A DNA stretch of 64,000 nt from Paenibacillus xylanexedens (GCF_007680605.1 NZ_VEIO01000006.1:103695-167694), one strand, 5' to 3'. Shown: positions 8,180-16,564, numbered from the stretch's first letter. The notes: a model not told the origin generated them from the sequence alone. A program made the numbers and translations.

Positions 8180-8842
8180 TTACATTCGTAGAGCATAAGT
8201 TCGATACCGCTGAATGCCGCTCGCAACATATATAATTTCTTGATCTAACAGGCTGCGGAGGACTCTTCTCGTATGTGCGTCAGAGATTCGCAGATGTGTT
8301 GCCAATTCCAAAGGGGTAAACGGCCGGATTATACGTCTCGCATACCGCACGGCCTCAGCATCCAACCAGTTGAGGGCTGCAGGCGCATCTGAAGCCATAA
8401 ATTTTCCCATAAATGCTAGCACCAGTTGCTGACACTGTTTTGGTTCATCTTTAATGGAGAGGTAGGCAATCGGCAGGAAAAGCCAGTCTTCCAATGTTAG
8501 GAGACATTGTCGCCAGCATAGATCTTTGAAACGTCTCACATCAAGATCACGAGCATGAGGCCCATAACCCTGAATCTCAATACCGCCTTTCACACCGTTC
8601 CCTGGTAAGTAGGCAAGATCCAGATAACGATAACCGTTGTGAAAATCTCGAACTTCCCACTCGGGATGCAAATGGTTAAAATTTTTCATGACGGGAAACC
8701 AGACGGAGCGCAAAAATTCCAATGTACCATGTTCAAGCCCATGTTCAATCCGTGATCGAACGCGGGGGTTGGTTTCTTTTGTGAGCAGAGTTCTCATCCA
8801 TTCTTCATATGCTTCATCAAAGTTTTGGATTATTGTACTCAT
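8180..8842 (-). CDS. Orphan protein with PD-(D/E)XK/DUF559-like core and C-terminal winged helix
   Basis: 220 residues, strong AGGAGGTT ribosome site 9 bases before the ATG. I do not recognise the named family. Residues about 35-135 show the order seen in Vsr/DUF559-type nucleases: an early Glu (TLEFLRSVW), a strand with Asp (YRYLDLAYLP), then E-x-Q (GIEIQGYGPHARD), RRF-x-D-x3-RQ and a tryptophan-bearing strand (EDWLFLPIAY). Residues about 165-220 look like a winged helix (FTPLELATHLRISDAHTRRVLRSLLDQ). A nuclease or a regulator using a nuclease fold for DNA contact are both possible. It stands alone behind a hairpin leader. Confidence 0.8.
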   Translation of the reverse strand: MSTIIQNFDEAYEEWMRTLLTKETNPRVRSRIEHGLEHGTLEFLRSVWFPVMKNFNHLHPEWEVRDFHNGYRYLDLAYLPGNGVKGGIEIQGYGPHARDLDVRRFKDLCWRQCLLTLEDWLFLPIAYLSIKDEPKQCQQLVLAFMGKFMASDAPAALNWLDAEAVRYARRIIRPFTPLELATHLRISDAHTRRVLRSLLDQEIIYVASGIQRYRTYALRM

Positions 8843-8881
8843 GGCATGATAACCTCCTAAGATAAGTTAGTGGAAAAATGT

Positions 8882-8950
8882 AAAAAGCCGCTTTACCCAA
8901 TCTTTCCTGCCTCCATAATTGGAAGGTTGGAAAAATGGACAAAGCGGCGT
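8882..8950 (-). terminator. Strong hairpin plus T-run in the leader of the 8180-8842 gene
   Basis: On the minus strand GCCGCTTT (from 8948) pairs with AAAGCGGC (to 8887), with an inner arm CCAACCTTCC against GGAAAGATTGG, then TTTTT. It sits only about 25 bases before the ribosome site, so it is either an attenuator of that gene or a distant terminator of the antiporter gene. Confidence 0.65.
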
Positions 8951-9288
8951 GTGCTTCACGACCGATTAATTCATATCTATTTACTAACATCTATAGCTAC
9001 TTTTTCTACAATAATTCCAAGTATAACCTAGACCCGGTTTTGATGCTACTCCCGCTTACCTCCAGCGCCTACTGGTTGTGTAGTTTAATTTCATGAAGAT
9101 TTTACAACGAAAGTATGAGTGAGTTCTAAAGAGTGAGTTAAGAGTGAGTTCATTATGGTAAGGATCTCTTGGGCTTAACACAGAAGTACCACTTTTACTA
9201 TGAGTAAGTTTATGTCGGATTGGATGAACAACCAAGTCGTTTAACCGTTTCTGCTAAAAGAGAGCAACGCTTCCACGTACCATTCACC
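8951..9288. other. Gene-free gap with GAGTGAGTT direct repeats
   Basis: No coding frame. GAGTGAGTT appears at 9117-9125, 9131-9139 and 9142-9150, with GAGTAAGTT at 9202-9210. The gap is downstream of the antiporter gene and upstream of the nuclease-like gene (both minus strand). Confidence 0.5.
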
Positions 9289-10479
9289 TTACCCGTTCAG
9301 ATGAGAATCCTCAATCCCTTGTTCCACACGTTGCTCACCTTTTTTACGGGCAAACGTGATTTTGAGCAGTGGAGGTGTGACCAGTGTTGTGACGATGACC
9401 ATAATGACAACGCTGGTAAAATATTCGGCATCCAGTAAGCCTGATGCAAGTCCCGTCGAGGCAATGATGAGCGCAACTTCGCCTCTGGAAATCATGCCCG
9501 CCCCGATAGCAATCGAAGAAGAACGATCAAAACCGGTCAACCGGGCTCCGGCACCGCCTCCGAGAAGCTTGGTGACAATGGCAACGATGCTAATGACGAT
9601 GATCAGGCCAAGCTGTGACCCAACGCCCTCAAAGGTTACATTCAGTCCAATACTAACGAAGAAAACAGGCACAAATATACTGTAGGCGATCGGTTCCACC
9701 TTTTGCTCCACTTCATGCTTGAATCCCGTTTGGGAAATCGCAATCCCTGCCGCAAATGCACCGATAATCCCTGCGACGCCCATCCATTCTGCGAAGTAGG
9801 AGAAACCAAAGCAGATAATCAACCCTGCTGTAATCACTGTTTCTGTCACACGTAACGGAGCCATCCATTTCATAATTCGTGGTACAAGCAGCCAGCTTGC
9901 CGCAATAATAATAACGAAGAACAATAGCTTTTTACCGATAAGCCAGCCAATGGAGACATCTCCGCCACCTGTTCCAAGTACACTCATCATGACAGCAAGC
10001 AGTACAACGACGAGCACATCATCGACTACCGCTGCCCCCAGAATGGTGGTACCCTCACGCGAACCAAGCTGGTTCATATCCTTCAACGTTTGTACGGAAA
10101 TACTAACGGAGGTCGCACAGAATAACAAGCCAAAAAACAGTGCGTGTGTCTGCGACATCCCAAAAGCTATTGCCGAACCGTATCCTCCGATAAAAGGTAA
10201 AATAACCCCGCCCACCGCCACGGCGAAAGCGGCCTTCCAGTTTTTCTTTAATTGCTCCAGGTCGGTTTCCAGACCGGCGATAAACATAAGCAGTAATACC
10301 CCGATCTCGGCCATATAATGCACAAAATCACTTTTATCCACCCAGCCCAGTAGAGCAGGTCCAATGACAACACCCACAATAAGTTTACCCAGCACCGATG
10401 GCTGACCTAACCGAACGGAGAGATCACCGGCAAGTTTGGTGAAGATCAAAATAAGGGCAAGCACTAAAATAAATTCCAC
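9289..10479 (-). CDS. Cation/proton antiporter, CPA2 family
   Basis: 396 residues with about 12 hydrophobic segments, the size of the bare transport domain. CPA2 hallmarks are the early GQPSVLGKLIVGVVIGP stretch, the FIAGLETDL loop and the paired acidic site AAVVDDVL near residue 155, where cations and protons are exchanged. It lacks the C-terminal RCK/TrkA-N domain of Kef proteins, and no KhtT-like partner is adjacent. It may move Na+ or K+ out against protons. The gene follows a leader of about 190 bases holding a terminator, implying transcription attenuation. Ion choice is not readable from sequence. Confidence 0.9.
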   Translation of the reverse strand: MEFILVLALILIFTKLAGDLSVRLGQPSVLGKLIVGVVIGPALLGWVDKSDFVHYMAEIGVLLLMFIAGLETDLEQLKKNWKAAFAVAVGGVILPFIGGYGSAIAFGMSQTHALFFGLLFCATSVSISVQTLKDMNQLGSREGTTILGAAVVDDVLVVVLLAVMMSVLGTGGGDVSIGWLIGKKLLFFVIIIAASWLLVPRIMKWMAPLRVTETVITAGLIICFGFSYFAEWMGVAGIIGAFAAGIAISQTGFKHEVEQKVEPIAYSIFVPVFFVSIGLNVTFEGVGSQLGLIIVISIVAIVTKLLGGGAGARLTGFDRSSSIAIGAGMISRGEVALIIASTGLASGLLDAEYFTSVVIMVIVTTLVTPPLLKITFARKKGEQRVEQGIEDSHLNG

Positions 10480-10559
10480 GAATGGTTTCTCCTCTCTGAT
10501 CGCGCAATCTTAGAATATCCTTTCCAAGGGAAAACATCTCTGTTCCACCCGGCCTGAAC

Positions 10560-10604
10560 AAAAAAAGGCACGGAACAACGATAACAAGTTACCGTTCCAT
10601 GCCT
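10560..10604 (-). terminator. Terminator inside the antiporter 5' leader (attenuator)
   Basis: On the minus strand GGCATGGAAC (from 10604) pairs with GTTCCGTGCC (to 10567), followed by seven T. It lies about 80 bases before the antiporter start and about 65 bases after the predicted transcription start. Confidence 0.8.
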
Positions 10605-10668
10605 GTAAAAGACAAAGAGGGGCCCTTGGTGACAGGCTCCTCCATGATCGACGCGTATGTGATTAAGT
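10605..10668 (-). promoter_or_regulatory. Candidate aptamer/antiterminator of the antiporter leader
   Basis: A hairpin (GAGGAGCC with GGGCCCCTC, 10617-10643) precedes the terminator. GCCTGT in its loop side (10632-10637) is complementary to ACAGGC at the terminator's 5' foot (10601-10606), so two exclusive folds are possible. It does not match a riboswitch class I can name. Confidence 0.45.
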
Positions 10669-10674
10669 GCATTA

Positions 10675-10703
10675 ATTATACCACATTTGAGGACTTGGGT
10701 AAA
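10675..10703 (-). promoter_or_regulatory. Promoter for the antiporter leader
   Basis: Minus strand: TTTACC (10703-10698), 17-base spacer, TATAAT (10680-10675) preceded by TGTGG. Transcription would begin near 10668. Confidence 0.65.
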
Positions 10704-10790
10704 ATAGTACCCTCACGAAGAGGCATGAAAATAGCCTAAAACGGGCATTTATACGTAAGGACAGCCTGTTTTTGTTCAGAGTGTTGTCAC

Positions 10791-10819
10791 TTAACAGCCC
10801 TGATTTACCGAGATATAAT
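10791..10819 (+). promoter_or_regulatory. Promoter for the DUF420 gene
   Basis: TTAACA (10791-10796), 17-base spacer, TATAAT (10814-10819). Confidence 0.7.
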
Positions 10820-10861
10820 GATATAGAACACAGAAAGTTAGGATATGAGGAGGACTTTGCA

Positions 10862-11446
10862 TTGGCTAAAAAGGAAAGAGGGGACCTGAACACGTCATCG
10901 AATCAGATCACCCCGACCAGTAATAAAAATTTCGCAGGTATCATTATTACCATCTCCATTCTTGCTAACGTTATCATCTTGTTATTGTTTTTCGCACCAT
11001 CGATCGGGTACAAAGGTGACGTCACGTTTGACATTACGGTGTTGCCACGTTTTAATGCCGTGTTTAACAGTTTTACCTTTATCTTTTTGCTGGCTGCGCT
11101 GATCGCGATTATCAAACGTAACGTCAAGCTGCATAAACGCTTTATTTTGGCGGCATTCTCAACCACGCTGCTGTTCCTGGTCACGTATCTGACGTTCCAT
11201 TATCTGTCTCCGGAAACCTCCAAGTTTGGTGGCGAAGGCATCGTTCGTTCGATCTACTTCTTCATTTTGATCACACACAGCATTCTGGCTGCCCTGATTG
11301 TGCCGCTTGCGCTCTTTACGCTCGTCTGGGGCTGGACAAACCAGTTGCAGAAGCACCGTAAAATCGCACGCTGGACGATGCCGATCTGGTTGTATGTCAG
11401 CTCTACAGGCGTAGTCGTTTACTTGATGATGGCACCGTATTATTGA
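10862..11446 (+). CDS. DUF420 membrane protein (YozB/CtaM-like)
   Basis: 194 residues from a TTG start at 10862, chosen because GAGGAGG lies 8 bases upstream and the promoter -10 box lies at 10814, which excludes longer starts. Five to six hydrophobic segments with conserved histidines (VKLHKRFILAA, FILITHSILAA, KHRKIARWTMPIW), the DUF420 pattern. From memory, CtaM of Staphylococcus aureus, of this family, is needed for aa3-type quinol oxidase activity; a terminal oxidase operon lies at 39-43 kb in this window, but the two are not linked in an operon. A heme or copper role is inferred from the histidines. Confidence 0.85.
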   Translation: MAKKERGDLNTSSNQITPTSNKNFAGIIITISILANVIILLLFFAPSIGYKGDVTFDITVLPRFNAVFNSFTFIFLLAALIAIIKRNVKLHKRFILAAFSTTLLFLVTYLTFHYLSPETSKFGGEGIVRSIYFFILITHSILAALIVPLALFTLVWGWTNQLQKHRKIARWTMPIWLYVSSTGVVVYLMMAPYY

Positions 11447-11600
11447 TTTCTTTACGTCATTAACCATTGGTATGATGAATATGGTTTTATCTGAGCGGAA
11501 ATGGCGTTTTGAATGGGTTATATTCACCAATGACGCATACGCCTAATGTATAATTTAGCTGGTTCTTCGGGTAATGTATCCAAGGAAGGAGGGGCACGTG

Positions 11601-12344
11601 ATGTACAGAATAGTGTTGATTCGCCATGGACAGAGCATGTGGAACGTGGAAAACCGGTTTACGGGCTGGACGGACGTGGATCTGACCGAGGATGGGTATG
11701 GTGAAGCGCGTAAGGCCGGAAAAATCCTGAAGGAGCAGGGGTTTGATTTTGACTGTGCCTACGCGTCGGTGCTGAAACGTTCCATTCGTACACTGGATAT
11801 AGCGCTGGATGAGATGGACTTGATGTGGATTCCGATTGAGAAGACGTGGAAGCTGAACGAGCGCCACTATGGTGCGCTGCAAGGGCTGAACAAGCAGCAA
11901 ACGGCGATGAAATACGGGGAAGATCAGGTTCACGAATGGCGTCGTTCGATTAACGTTTCCCCGCCAGCACTCGATGAGAACGATGATCGATATGTGCAGG
12001 ATCTGGACAAGTACAAGCGCCTTGGCTGCACGATCCCGCGTACGGAGAATTTAATGGACACGTCCAAACGGGTGCTGGAGTACTGGGATGCAGAGATTAA
12101 ACCGATGGTTTCTTCGGGAAAAAGGGTGCTGATCTCCGCGCATGGCAATACGCTCCGTTCACTTGTCATGCATCTGGACCAATTGTCCGAAGCAGACGTG
12201 ATGGCGCTCAACATCCCGACAGGCATTCCGCTGGTCTACGAGTTGAACGAAGAGCTACACCCGACCGGTCATTTTTATCTGACAGCCGATGGCTCGACCT
12301 ACAAGCATGAAGAGATGAGCCGAGTAGCCCGACCATCCGACTAA
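11601..12344 (+). CDS. gpmA: 2,3-bisphosphoglycerate-dependent phosphoglycerate mutase
   Basis: 247 residues, the normal length. It interconverts 3- and 2-phosphoglycerate in glycolysis. The catalytic histidine is His9 in the RHG motif (LIRHGQSMWN), followed by NRFTGWTDVDLTE, the substrate loop RHYGALQGLNK and a second histidine in SAHGNTLRSL. The ATG at 11601 follows AAGGAGGGG at a good distance; a GTG three bases earlier is possible. It is monocistronic, with TATAAT at 11549-11554 and no clear -35. Confidence 0.96.
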   Translation: MYRIVLIRHGQSMWNVENRFTGWTDVDLTEDGYGEARKAGKILKEQGFDFDCAYASVLKRSIRTLDIALDEMDLMWIPIEKTWKLNERHYGALQGLNKQQTAMKYGEDQVHEWRRSINVSPPALDENDDRYVQDLDKYKRLGCTIPRTENLMDTSKRVLEYWDAEIKPMVSSGKRVLISAHGNTLRSLVMHLDQLSEADVMALNIPTGIPLVYELNEELHPTGHFYLTADGSTYKHEEMSRVARPSD

Positions 12345-12382
12345 TGGCGAGGGGTTAGGTCAATAGCAACCCAATAAAACAA

Positions 12383-12419
12383 TGAATCCATATGATGCCT
12401 ATAAGCTCATATGGATTCA
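12383..12419. repeat. Perfect 13-bp inverted repeat
   Basis: TGAATCCATATGA (12383-12395) and TCATATGGATTCA (12407-12419) flank an 11-base loop. No T-run follows on the plus strand, so it may be a protein site rather than a terminator of gpmA. Confidence 0.6.
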
Positions 12420-12476
12420 AAACCAAGCCTTGTATCGCTCATGTAGACTCACGTTACGGAGCATAATAACCGAGCA

Positions 12477-12523
12477 AAAGATGATCACCGAACCATTCTT
12501 CATTTCGGTAATCATCTTTTTTT
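12477..12523 (+). terminator. Rho-independent terminator
   Basis: AAAGATGATCACCGAA pairs with TTCGGTAATCATCTTT, followed by T residues. Probable end of the gpmA transcript. Confidence 0.85.
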
Positions 12524-12670
12524 GTACTGCCGAACCGTAATAGCCGGGTGTGCCAGTTGGAGAAACATTTTATTTTTTACAGGCAAGCTTGGATATCGTT
12601 TCGTTTGTGCTGGATCGGGTAAAACTCAAACAAGACACGATGTACATGAATCCAGAAGGAGGAGAGCTAC

Positions 12671-12853
12671 ATGTCGAAACGTAAATTGCTTATGACGGCG
12701 ATTGGAGCTGGCGTGACGTATCTGATGAGGAATAAACAGGCTAGGGACAAGGTGATCAGCACCGTATCCAATATGGTGAAAAAAAACGGATCATCTTCAG
12801 CCCGTACCGCTAGACCGCGGGTAGAGGTTAGCAACCAAGATTGGAGAAACTAA
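12671..12853 (+). CDS. Small basic protein of unknown function
   Basis: 60 residues with an excellent ribosome site (GAAGGAGGAG, 6 bases before ATG). The N-terminal third has a short hydrophobic patch (LLMTAIGAGVTYLM) followed by a basic segment (RNKQARDKV) and a Ser/Arg-rich tail. I do not recognise a family. It is flanked by terminators on both sides, so it is a single-gene unit. The hydrophobic patch plus basic face suggests membrane association. Confidence 0.75.
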   Translation: MSKRKLLMTAIGAGVTYLMRNKQARDKVISTVSNMVKKNGSSSARTARPRVEVSNQDWRN

Positions 12854-12959
12854 GCAATACCTCGAATAACTTGAGTTACACAAAGTTAAACATATAAGTA
12901 GCTTGCATGTACGTACTTGCTACTTGCAAGCACATATGGTGATTGAGCACATCAAAGAG

Positions 12960-12985
12960 ACCTGGGACGATTGTTCCGGGTTTTT
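12960..12985 (+). terminator. Rho-independent terminator
   Basis: ACCTGGGAC pairs with GTTCCGGGT, followed by TTTTT; ends the small 12671 gene. Confidence 0.75.
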
Positions 12986-13090
12986 CTGATGTGTTGTCTA
13001 AGTATCACTGGAGATCGCTTCCTATGCGATTTTTTCCATGAAGAATGATACAATGAATACTTGCAGAACGTATGGAGAGGAGATGCACTT

Positions 13091-14026
13091 ATGGAAAAAG
13101 GTCAAACGGGCACTTCGATGAAAAAAAATCGTTTGGGCACATCTGAACTAATGGTAGGGGAGATCGGACTGGGCTGCATGTCGCTTGGAACGGAACTAAA
13201 ACCTGCGGTGGAACTGATTCACGAAGCACTGGATCTTGGGGTTAATCTGCTGGACACAGCTGATCTGTATGATGCCGGTCGGAACGAAGAGATCGTGGGA
13301 CAAGCGATCAAAGGGCGCCGGGATCAAGTCATTCTGGCAACCAAAGTGGGGAACCGCCGTATTCCTGGCAAAGAGGGCTGGTCATGGGACCCGTCCAAAG
13401 CTTATATTAAACAGGCCGTGCATGAAAGCCTCAAACGACTGCAGACTGATTACATTGATCTGTATCAGCTTCATGGTGGCACGCTGGATGATCCAATCGC
13501 TGAGACCATTGAAGCGTTCGAAGAGTTGAAGAAGGAAGGACTTATCCGAGAGTACGGCATCTCTTCCATTCGTCCGAACGTGATTCGGGAGTATACAGAG
13601 AAATCATCCATTGTCAGCGTAATGAACCAATACAGTGTGCTTGATCGCCGTGCTGAAGAGGAAGTTTTACCTTTACTCGAGCAAAAAGAAATCAGTGTCA
13701 TCGCTCGTGGTCCCGTTGCCAGTGGTGTACTGGCAGCATCCGGAACGGCAAAGGCGGATAAAGGATATTTGGACTACACGCCAGAGCAGCTGCATCACAT
13801 TCGCCAAGGTCTGGCTGGAATGGTCACCGATGATCGCAGCATGGCACAGACAGCCATCCGTTATGCACTTGCGCACCCGGCGGTTGCAGCTGTCGTTCCA
13901 GGAGCCAGCTCCAGAACGCAATTGCTGCATAACATTGCTGCTGCTTCTTCGGCGCCGCTCACCACTGCCGAGATTCAGTTCATACGGGAGCATAGTCCTG
14001 CCAACCGTTATACGCAGCATCGCTGA
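13091..14026 (+). CDS. Aldo/keto reductase
   Basis: 311 residues, NADPH-dependent carbonyl reductase of TIM-barrel fold. The catalytic tetrad is visible: Asp and Tyr in LLDTADLYDAG, Lys in LATKVGNR and His in LYQLHGGT. The C-terminal NADP region has the typical VVPGASS motif near residue 277. ATG 13091 is chosen for GAGGAG 9 bases upstream; the ATG at 13121 is a less likely alternative. It resembles the general-stress or detoxification AKR group (YqkF/YhdN-like), with no visible partner gene. Confidence 0.92.
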   Translation: MEKGQTGTSMKKNRLGTSELMVGEIGLGCMSLGTELKPAVELIHEALDLGVNLLDTADLYDAGRNEEIVGQAIKGRRDQVILATKVGNRRIPGKEGWSWDPSKAYIKQAVHESLKRLQTDYIDLYQLHGGTLDDPIAETIEAFEELKKEGLIREYGISSIRPNVIREYTEKSSIVSVMNQYSVLDRRAEEEVLPLLEQKEISVIARGPVASGVLAASGTAKADKGYLDYTPEQLHHIRQGLAGMVTDDRSMAQTAIRYALAHPAVAAVVPGASSRTQLLHNIAAASSAPLTTAEIQFIREHSPANRYTQHR

Positions 14027-14033
14027 GGGGCGG

Positions 14034-14083
14034 GTTGCCTGTTTTCAAATGTAACTATTTGAAGTACAATAAAGACAGGCAAC
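14034..14083. repeat. Nested inverted repeat
   Basis: Outer arms GTTGCCTGT (14034-14042) and ACAGGCAAC (14075-14083), inner arms TTCAAAT (14044-14050) and ATTTGAA (14057-14063). No T-run follows, so function is unclear. Confidence 0.55.
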
Positions 14084-14177
14084 AGATGCAGCAAGATGAG
14101 TAGCCTGAACCATGAAGTGCACCAAACTCTACACAAAGTACAACCATTAACTAGAACGACATAAGGAGAGAAAAGAT

Positions 14178-14504
14178 ATGGAAAGAATTCAAAGTGAACA
14201 GCAATACCGCGACCTGATTAACTCCGACGGTTTAACGGTCATTAAATTTGATACAACCTGGTGCCCGGACTGCAAAAACCTGGACCGATTCATCGGTGAC
14301 GTTATTGACCAGCATACCGACAAAACCTTCTATGCGCTGGATGCAGAAGAATTCCAGCCGTTTGCGGAAGAGAATGGCGTACGTGGCATTCCGAGCCTGC
14401 TGGTGTTCCAGAACGGTAAAAAGCTTGCACATCTTCACAGTAAATGGGCCAAAACCCCTGCCCAAATCTCCGAGTATCTGCAGACTCTTGAATCCAAAGT
14501 GTAA
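14178..14504 (+). CDS. Thioredoxin-family protein
   Basis: 108 residues, a full thioredoxin fold. The active site is WCPDC (Cys29, Cys32) instead of the classical WCGPC, and the cis-proline is present in GIPSLLVF. The PD dipeptide between the cysteines would alter redox potential compared with TrxA, so it is more likely a specialised thiol reductant than the main thioredoxin. AAGGAG precedes the start by about 10 bases. It is a single gene closed by a strong terminator. Confidence 0.92.
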   Translation: MERIQSEQQYRDLINSDGLTVIKFDTTWCPDCKNLDRFIGDVIDQHTDKTFYALDAEEFQPFAEENGVRGIPSLLVFQNGKKLAHLHSKWAKTPAQISEYLQTLESKV

Positions 14505-14517
14505 GCTGATGCTTAGC

Positions 14518-14556
14518 AAACCCCTGCTTGTCTTATGACAAAGCAGGGGTTTTTTT
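14518..14556 (+). terminator. Rho-independent terminator
   Basis: AAACCCCTGCTT pairs with AAGCAGGGGTTT, then T-run. Confidence 0.9.
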
Positions 14557-14579
14557 GAATTGTGATCGCTTCGTTGGCG

Positions 14580-15470
14580 TTACAGTTTAACAAGTTTACT
14601 TCTTGTTGACTTGAGATTGACAAGCAGAATGCTCGCAATAATCATGACCAGTCCGGCAATCAGGTTGAAGGTGATCGACTCTCCAAGAAACAGCACGCTG
14701 CACAGCAGAGCAATTAACGGAATCAGAAAGGTGAAGGAGCCCACCTTGCTGGCTTCCCCGGAACTGACAAGTTTGAAGAACGCAAGCCATCCGAGAGCAA
14801 TGACAAATACAGAGATGAACAGCATATCCAGCACAAAAGGCAACACCCATTGTATGGCATTCCAGTTCTCTGTTGCCGTTCCTGTTAATGTCAGAATCAC
14901 CCCGCCAATAAGAATCGGAATGGCTGTCATCCAGATTCCGTCCACTTTGGCTGAAGTTTTCTTCATATAGATCGTGCCAGCAGTCCAACTGATGGCACTG
15001 AACAATCCCAGCATGACACCTTCCGGGGACACTTTCCCAGTCATGCCACCGATGCTGATCGTTGCTACGCCAGCAAAGCCGAGCACGAGTCCTATTATTT
15101 TCATGGCATACATCGTCTCACCCAGCCACAGCCATGCCCCAATGCCCAGCAGGACAGGCTGCAGGAACACGATGGAAGAGAACAGTCCTGCGGGCACTTC
15201 GGTCAGACCGACCGTCTGGAAGCCGTAGAAGAAAGTGATGTTAAGTACGGCAGATATGGCGTAAATATACCATGTTTTACGAAACTGAATTGTTTTGTAC
15301 CGAGGAAATGCGTAAATGCTAAGAACCAGTCCAGCAATCAGCAGGCGCATTCCGGCAAACAGAAGGGGTGGTGTATAGTTTAATGCGTATTTGGTCAGTG
15401 GCCAGTTGATTCCCCACATGAGAACCAGAAAAGCCAAGATGTAGCCTGCTTTTGAACGTGATAAAGCCAT
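14580..15470 (-). CDS. DMT-superfamily transporter with two EamA domains
   Basis: 296 residues with about ten hydrophobic helices in two tandem EamA halves, each ending in a small-residue-rich segment (GIGAWLWLGETM in the first half, VLFLGESITFN in the second). Family members export amino acids or other metabolites; the substrate cannot be inferred. It is divergent from a LysR regulator across about 200 bases, a common layout in which the regulator controls the exporter. Confidence 0.9.
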   Translation of the reverse strand: MALSRSKAGYILAFLVLMWGINWPLTKYALNYTPPLLFAGMRLLIAGLVLSIYAFPRYKTIQFRKTWYIYAISAVLNITFFYGFQTVGLTEVPAGLFSSIVFLQPVLLGIGAWLWLGETMYAMKIIGLVLGFAGVATISIGGMTGKVSPEGVMLGLFSAISWTAGTIYMKKTSAKVDGIWMTAIPILIGGVILTLTGTATENWNAIQWVLPFVLDMLFISVFVIALGWLAFFKLVSSGEASKVGSFTFLIPLIALLCSVLFLGESITFNLIAGLVMIIASILLVNLKSTRSKLVKL

Positions 15471-15589
15471 AGATTATCTCTCCTTCAAGTTATATGCGAA
15501 AGTCTGTTGAACGGCAAAGGCCAGTACAGTTAGTTTTTCATCTGAATCAACCCATTCGAATGTTCTTTGGCCATTGTATTTACCAGTCG

Positions 15590-15618
15590 TTGATCGTCCG
15601 TGTTCACCATGATACAAT
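15590..15618 (+). promoter_or_regulatory. Promoter for the LysR gene
   Basis: TTGATC (15590-15595), 17-base spacer, TACAAT (15613-15618), in the divergent gap to the EamA exporter gene. Confidence 0.6.
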
Positions 15619-15673
15619 AACAAACGTAATAATTGAAATGCATGTTATTTATGAGGAGCATACCAGAACTGTT

Positions 15674-16564
15674 ATGAACAATTCACAATTACAGTTATTT
15701 ATTAAAATAGCCGAGACGAGAAGTTTCACACGAGCCGGCCAAGAGATGAATATGACGCAGCCTGCGGTGAGCCGTGCCATCTCCGCACTGGAGAGCGAAC
15801 TGGATGTTTCGCTCATCATTCGAGACCGACGTAACGGTATTATGCTGACCGATGTAGGGCAACGAATACTAGTCATTTTCCGCAGAATTTTACAGCAGTA
15901 TGATAAGGTACAACAAGTAGTTGCTGCGGAGAAAGGGCTGGAGATTGGAACCATTCGCATCGGTTCTTTTCCGATGTCCTCGGCTCATCTATTGCCTCGA
16001 ATTATTCGATCTATCCGTGATCGTTATCCGCAGATCGAATTCGAGCTGCACGAAGGCAATATTGTGGAGATTCAGCAGTGGTTGCATTCGCGTGTTGTTG
16101 ATGTGGCTTTAATGATTGCAACGGAGCAGGAGGCGGTAGAACTAAACTATGAGACAATGCCGCTGTACAACGAAGAAATGCTTGCGGTATTCCGTGAGGA
16201 CGAGACGTTTGCTGATCAGGACATACTGGATGTGAAACGGCTGAGCGGGCAGTCAATGATTATCTGTAACGGTGGTTATGAGATGCCTATTGTAGATCTG
16301 TTTGCCCGTGCGGAAGCAGAGCTTAGCATCGGCTTTATTGTTCATAATGTCAATACGTGTCTAAACATGATCGAACAAGGATTGGGAACGGCCATATTAC
16401 CTGCCATTTCGTTATCATGGCTTCCACCTGGTGTCAGAGCTCTGCCAACGGAGCCGAAAGCCTATCGACCCGTTCAGCTTGCTGTACCTTCCTTTACGGA
16501 GGCTTCTCCAGCTTCGCGCTTGTTTGTGGAAACGGCATTACAATTGTTCGGACAGCAGCAGTAA
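15674..16564 (+). CDS. LysR-family transcriptional regulator
   Basis: 296 residues. N-terminal winged helix (LQLFIKIAETRSFTRAGQEMNMTQPAVSRAISALE), then a periplasmic-binding-protein-like effector domain beginning near residue 90 (GTIRIGSFP). ATG 15674 is the best start: the helix-turn-helix begins at once and the promoter -10 lies at 15613. GAGGAG is somewhat far (about 15 bases). It is divergent from the EamA exporter, which it probably regulates in response to the exported metabolite or a precursor. Confidence 0.92.
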   Translation: MNNSQLQLFIKIAETRSFTRAGQEMNMTQPAVSRAISALESELDVSLIIRDRRNGIMLTDVGQRILVIFRRILQQYDKVQQVVAAEKGLEIGTIRIGSFPMSSAHLLPRIIRSIRDRYPQIEFELHEGNIVEIQQWLHSRVVDVALMIATEQEAVELNYETMPLYNEEMLAVFREDETFADQDILDVKRLSGQSMIICNGGYEMPIVDLFARAEAELSIGFIVHNVNTCLNMIEQGLGTAILPAISLSWLPPGVRALPTEPKAYRPVQLAVPSFTEASPASRLFVETALQLFGQQQ

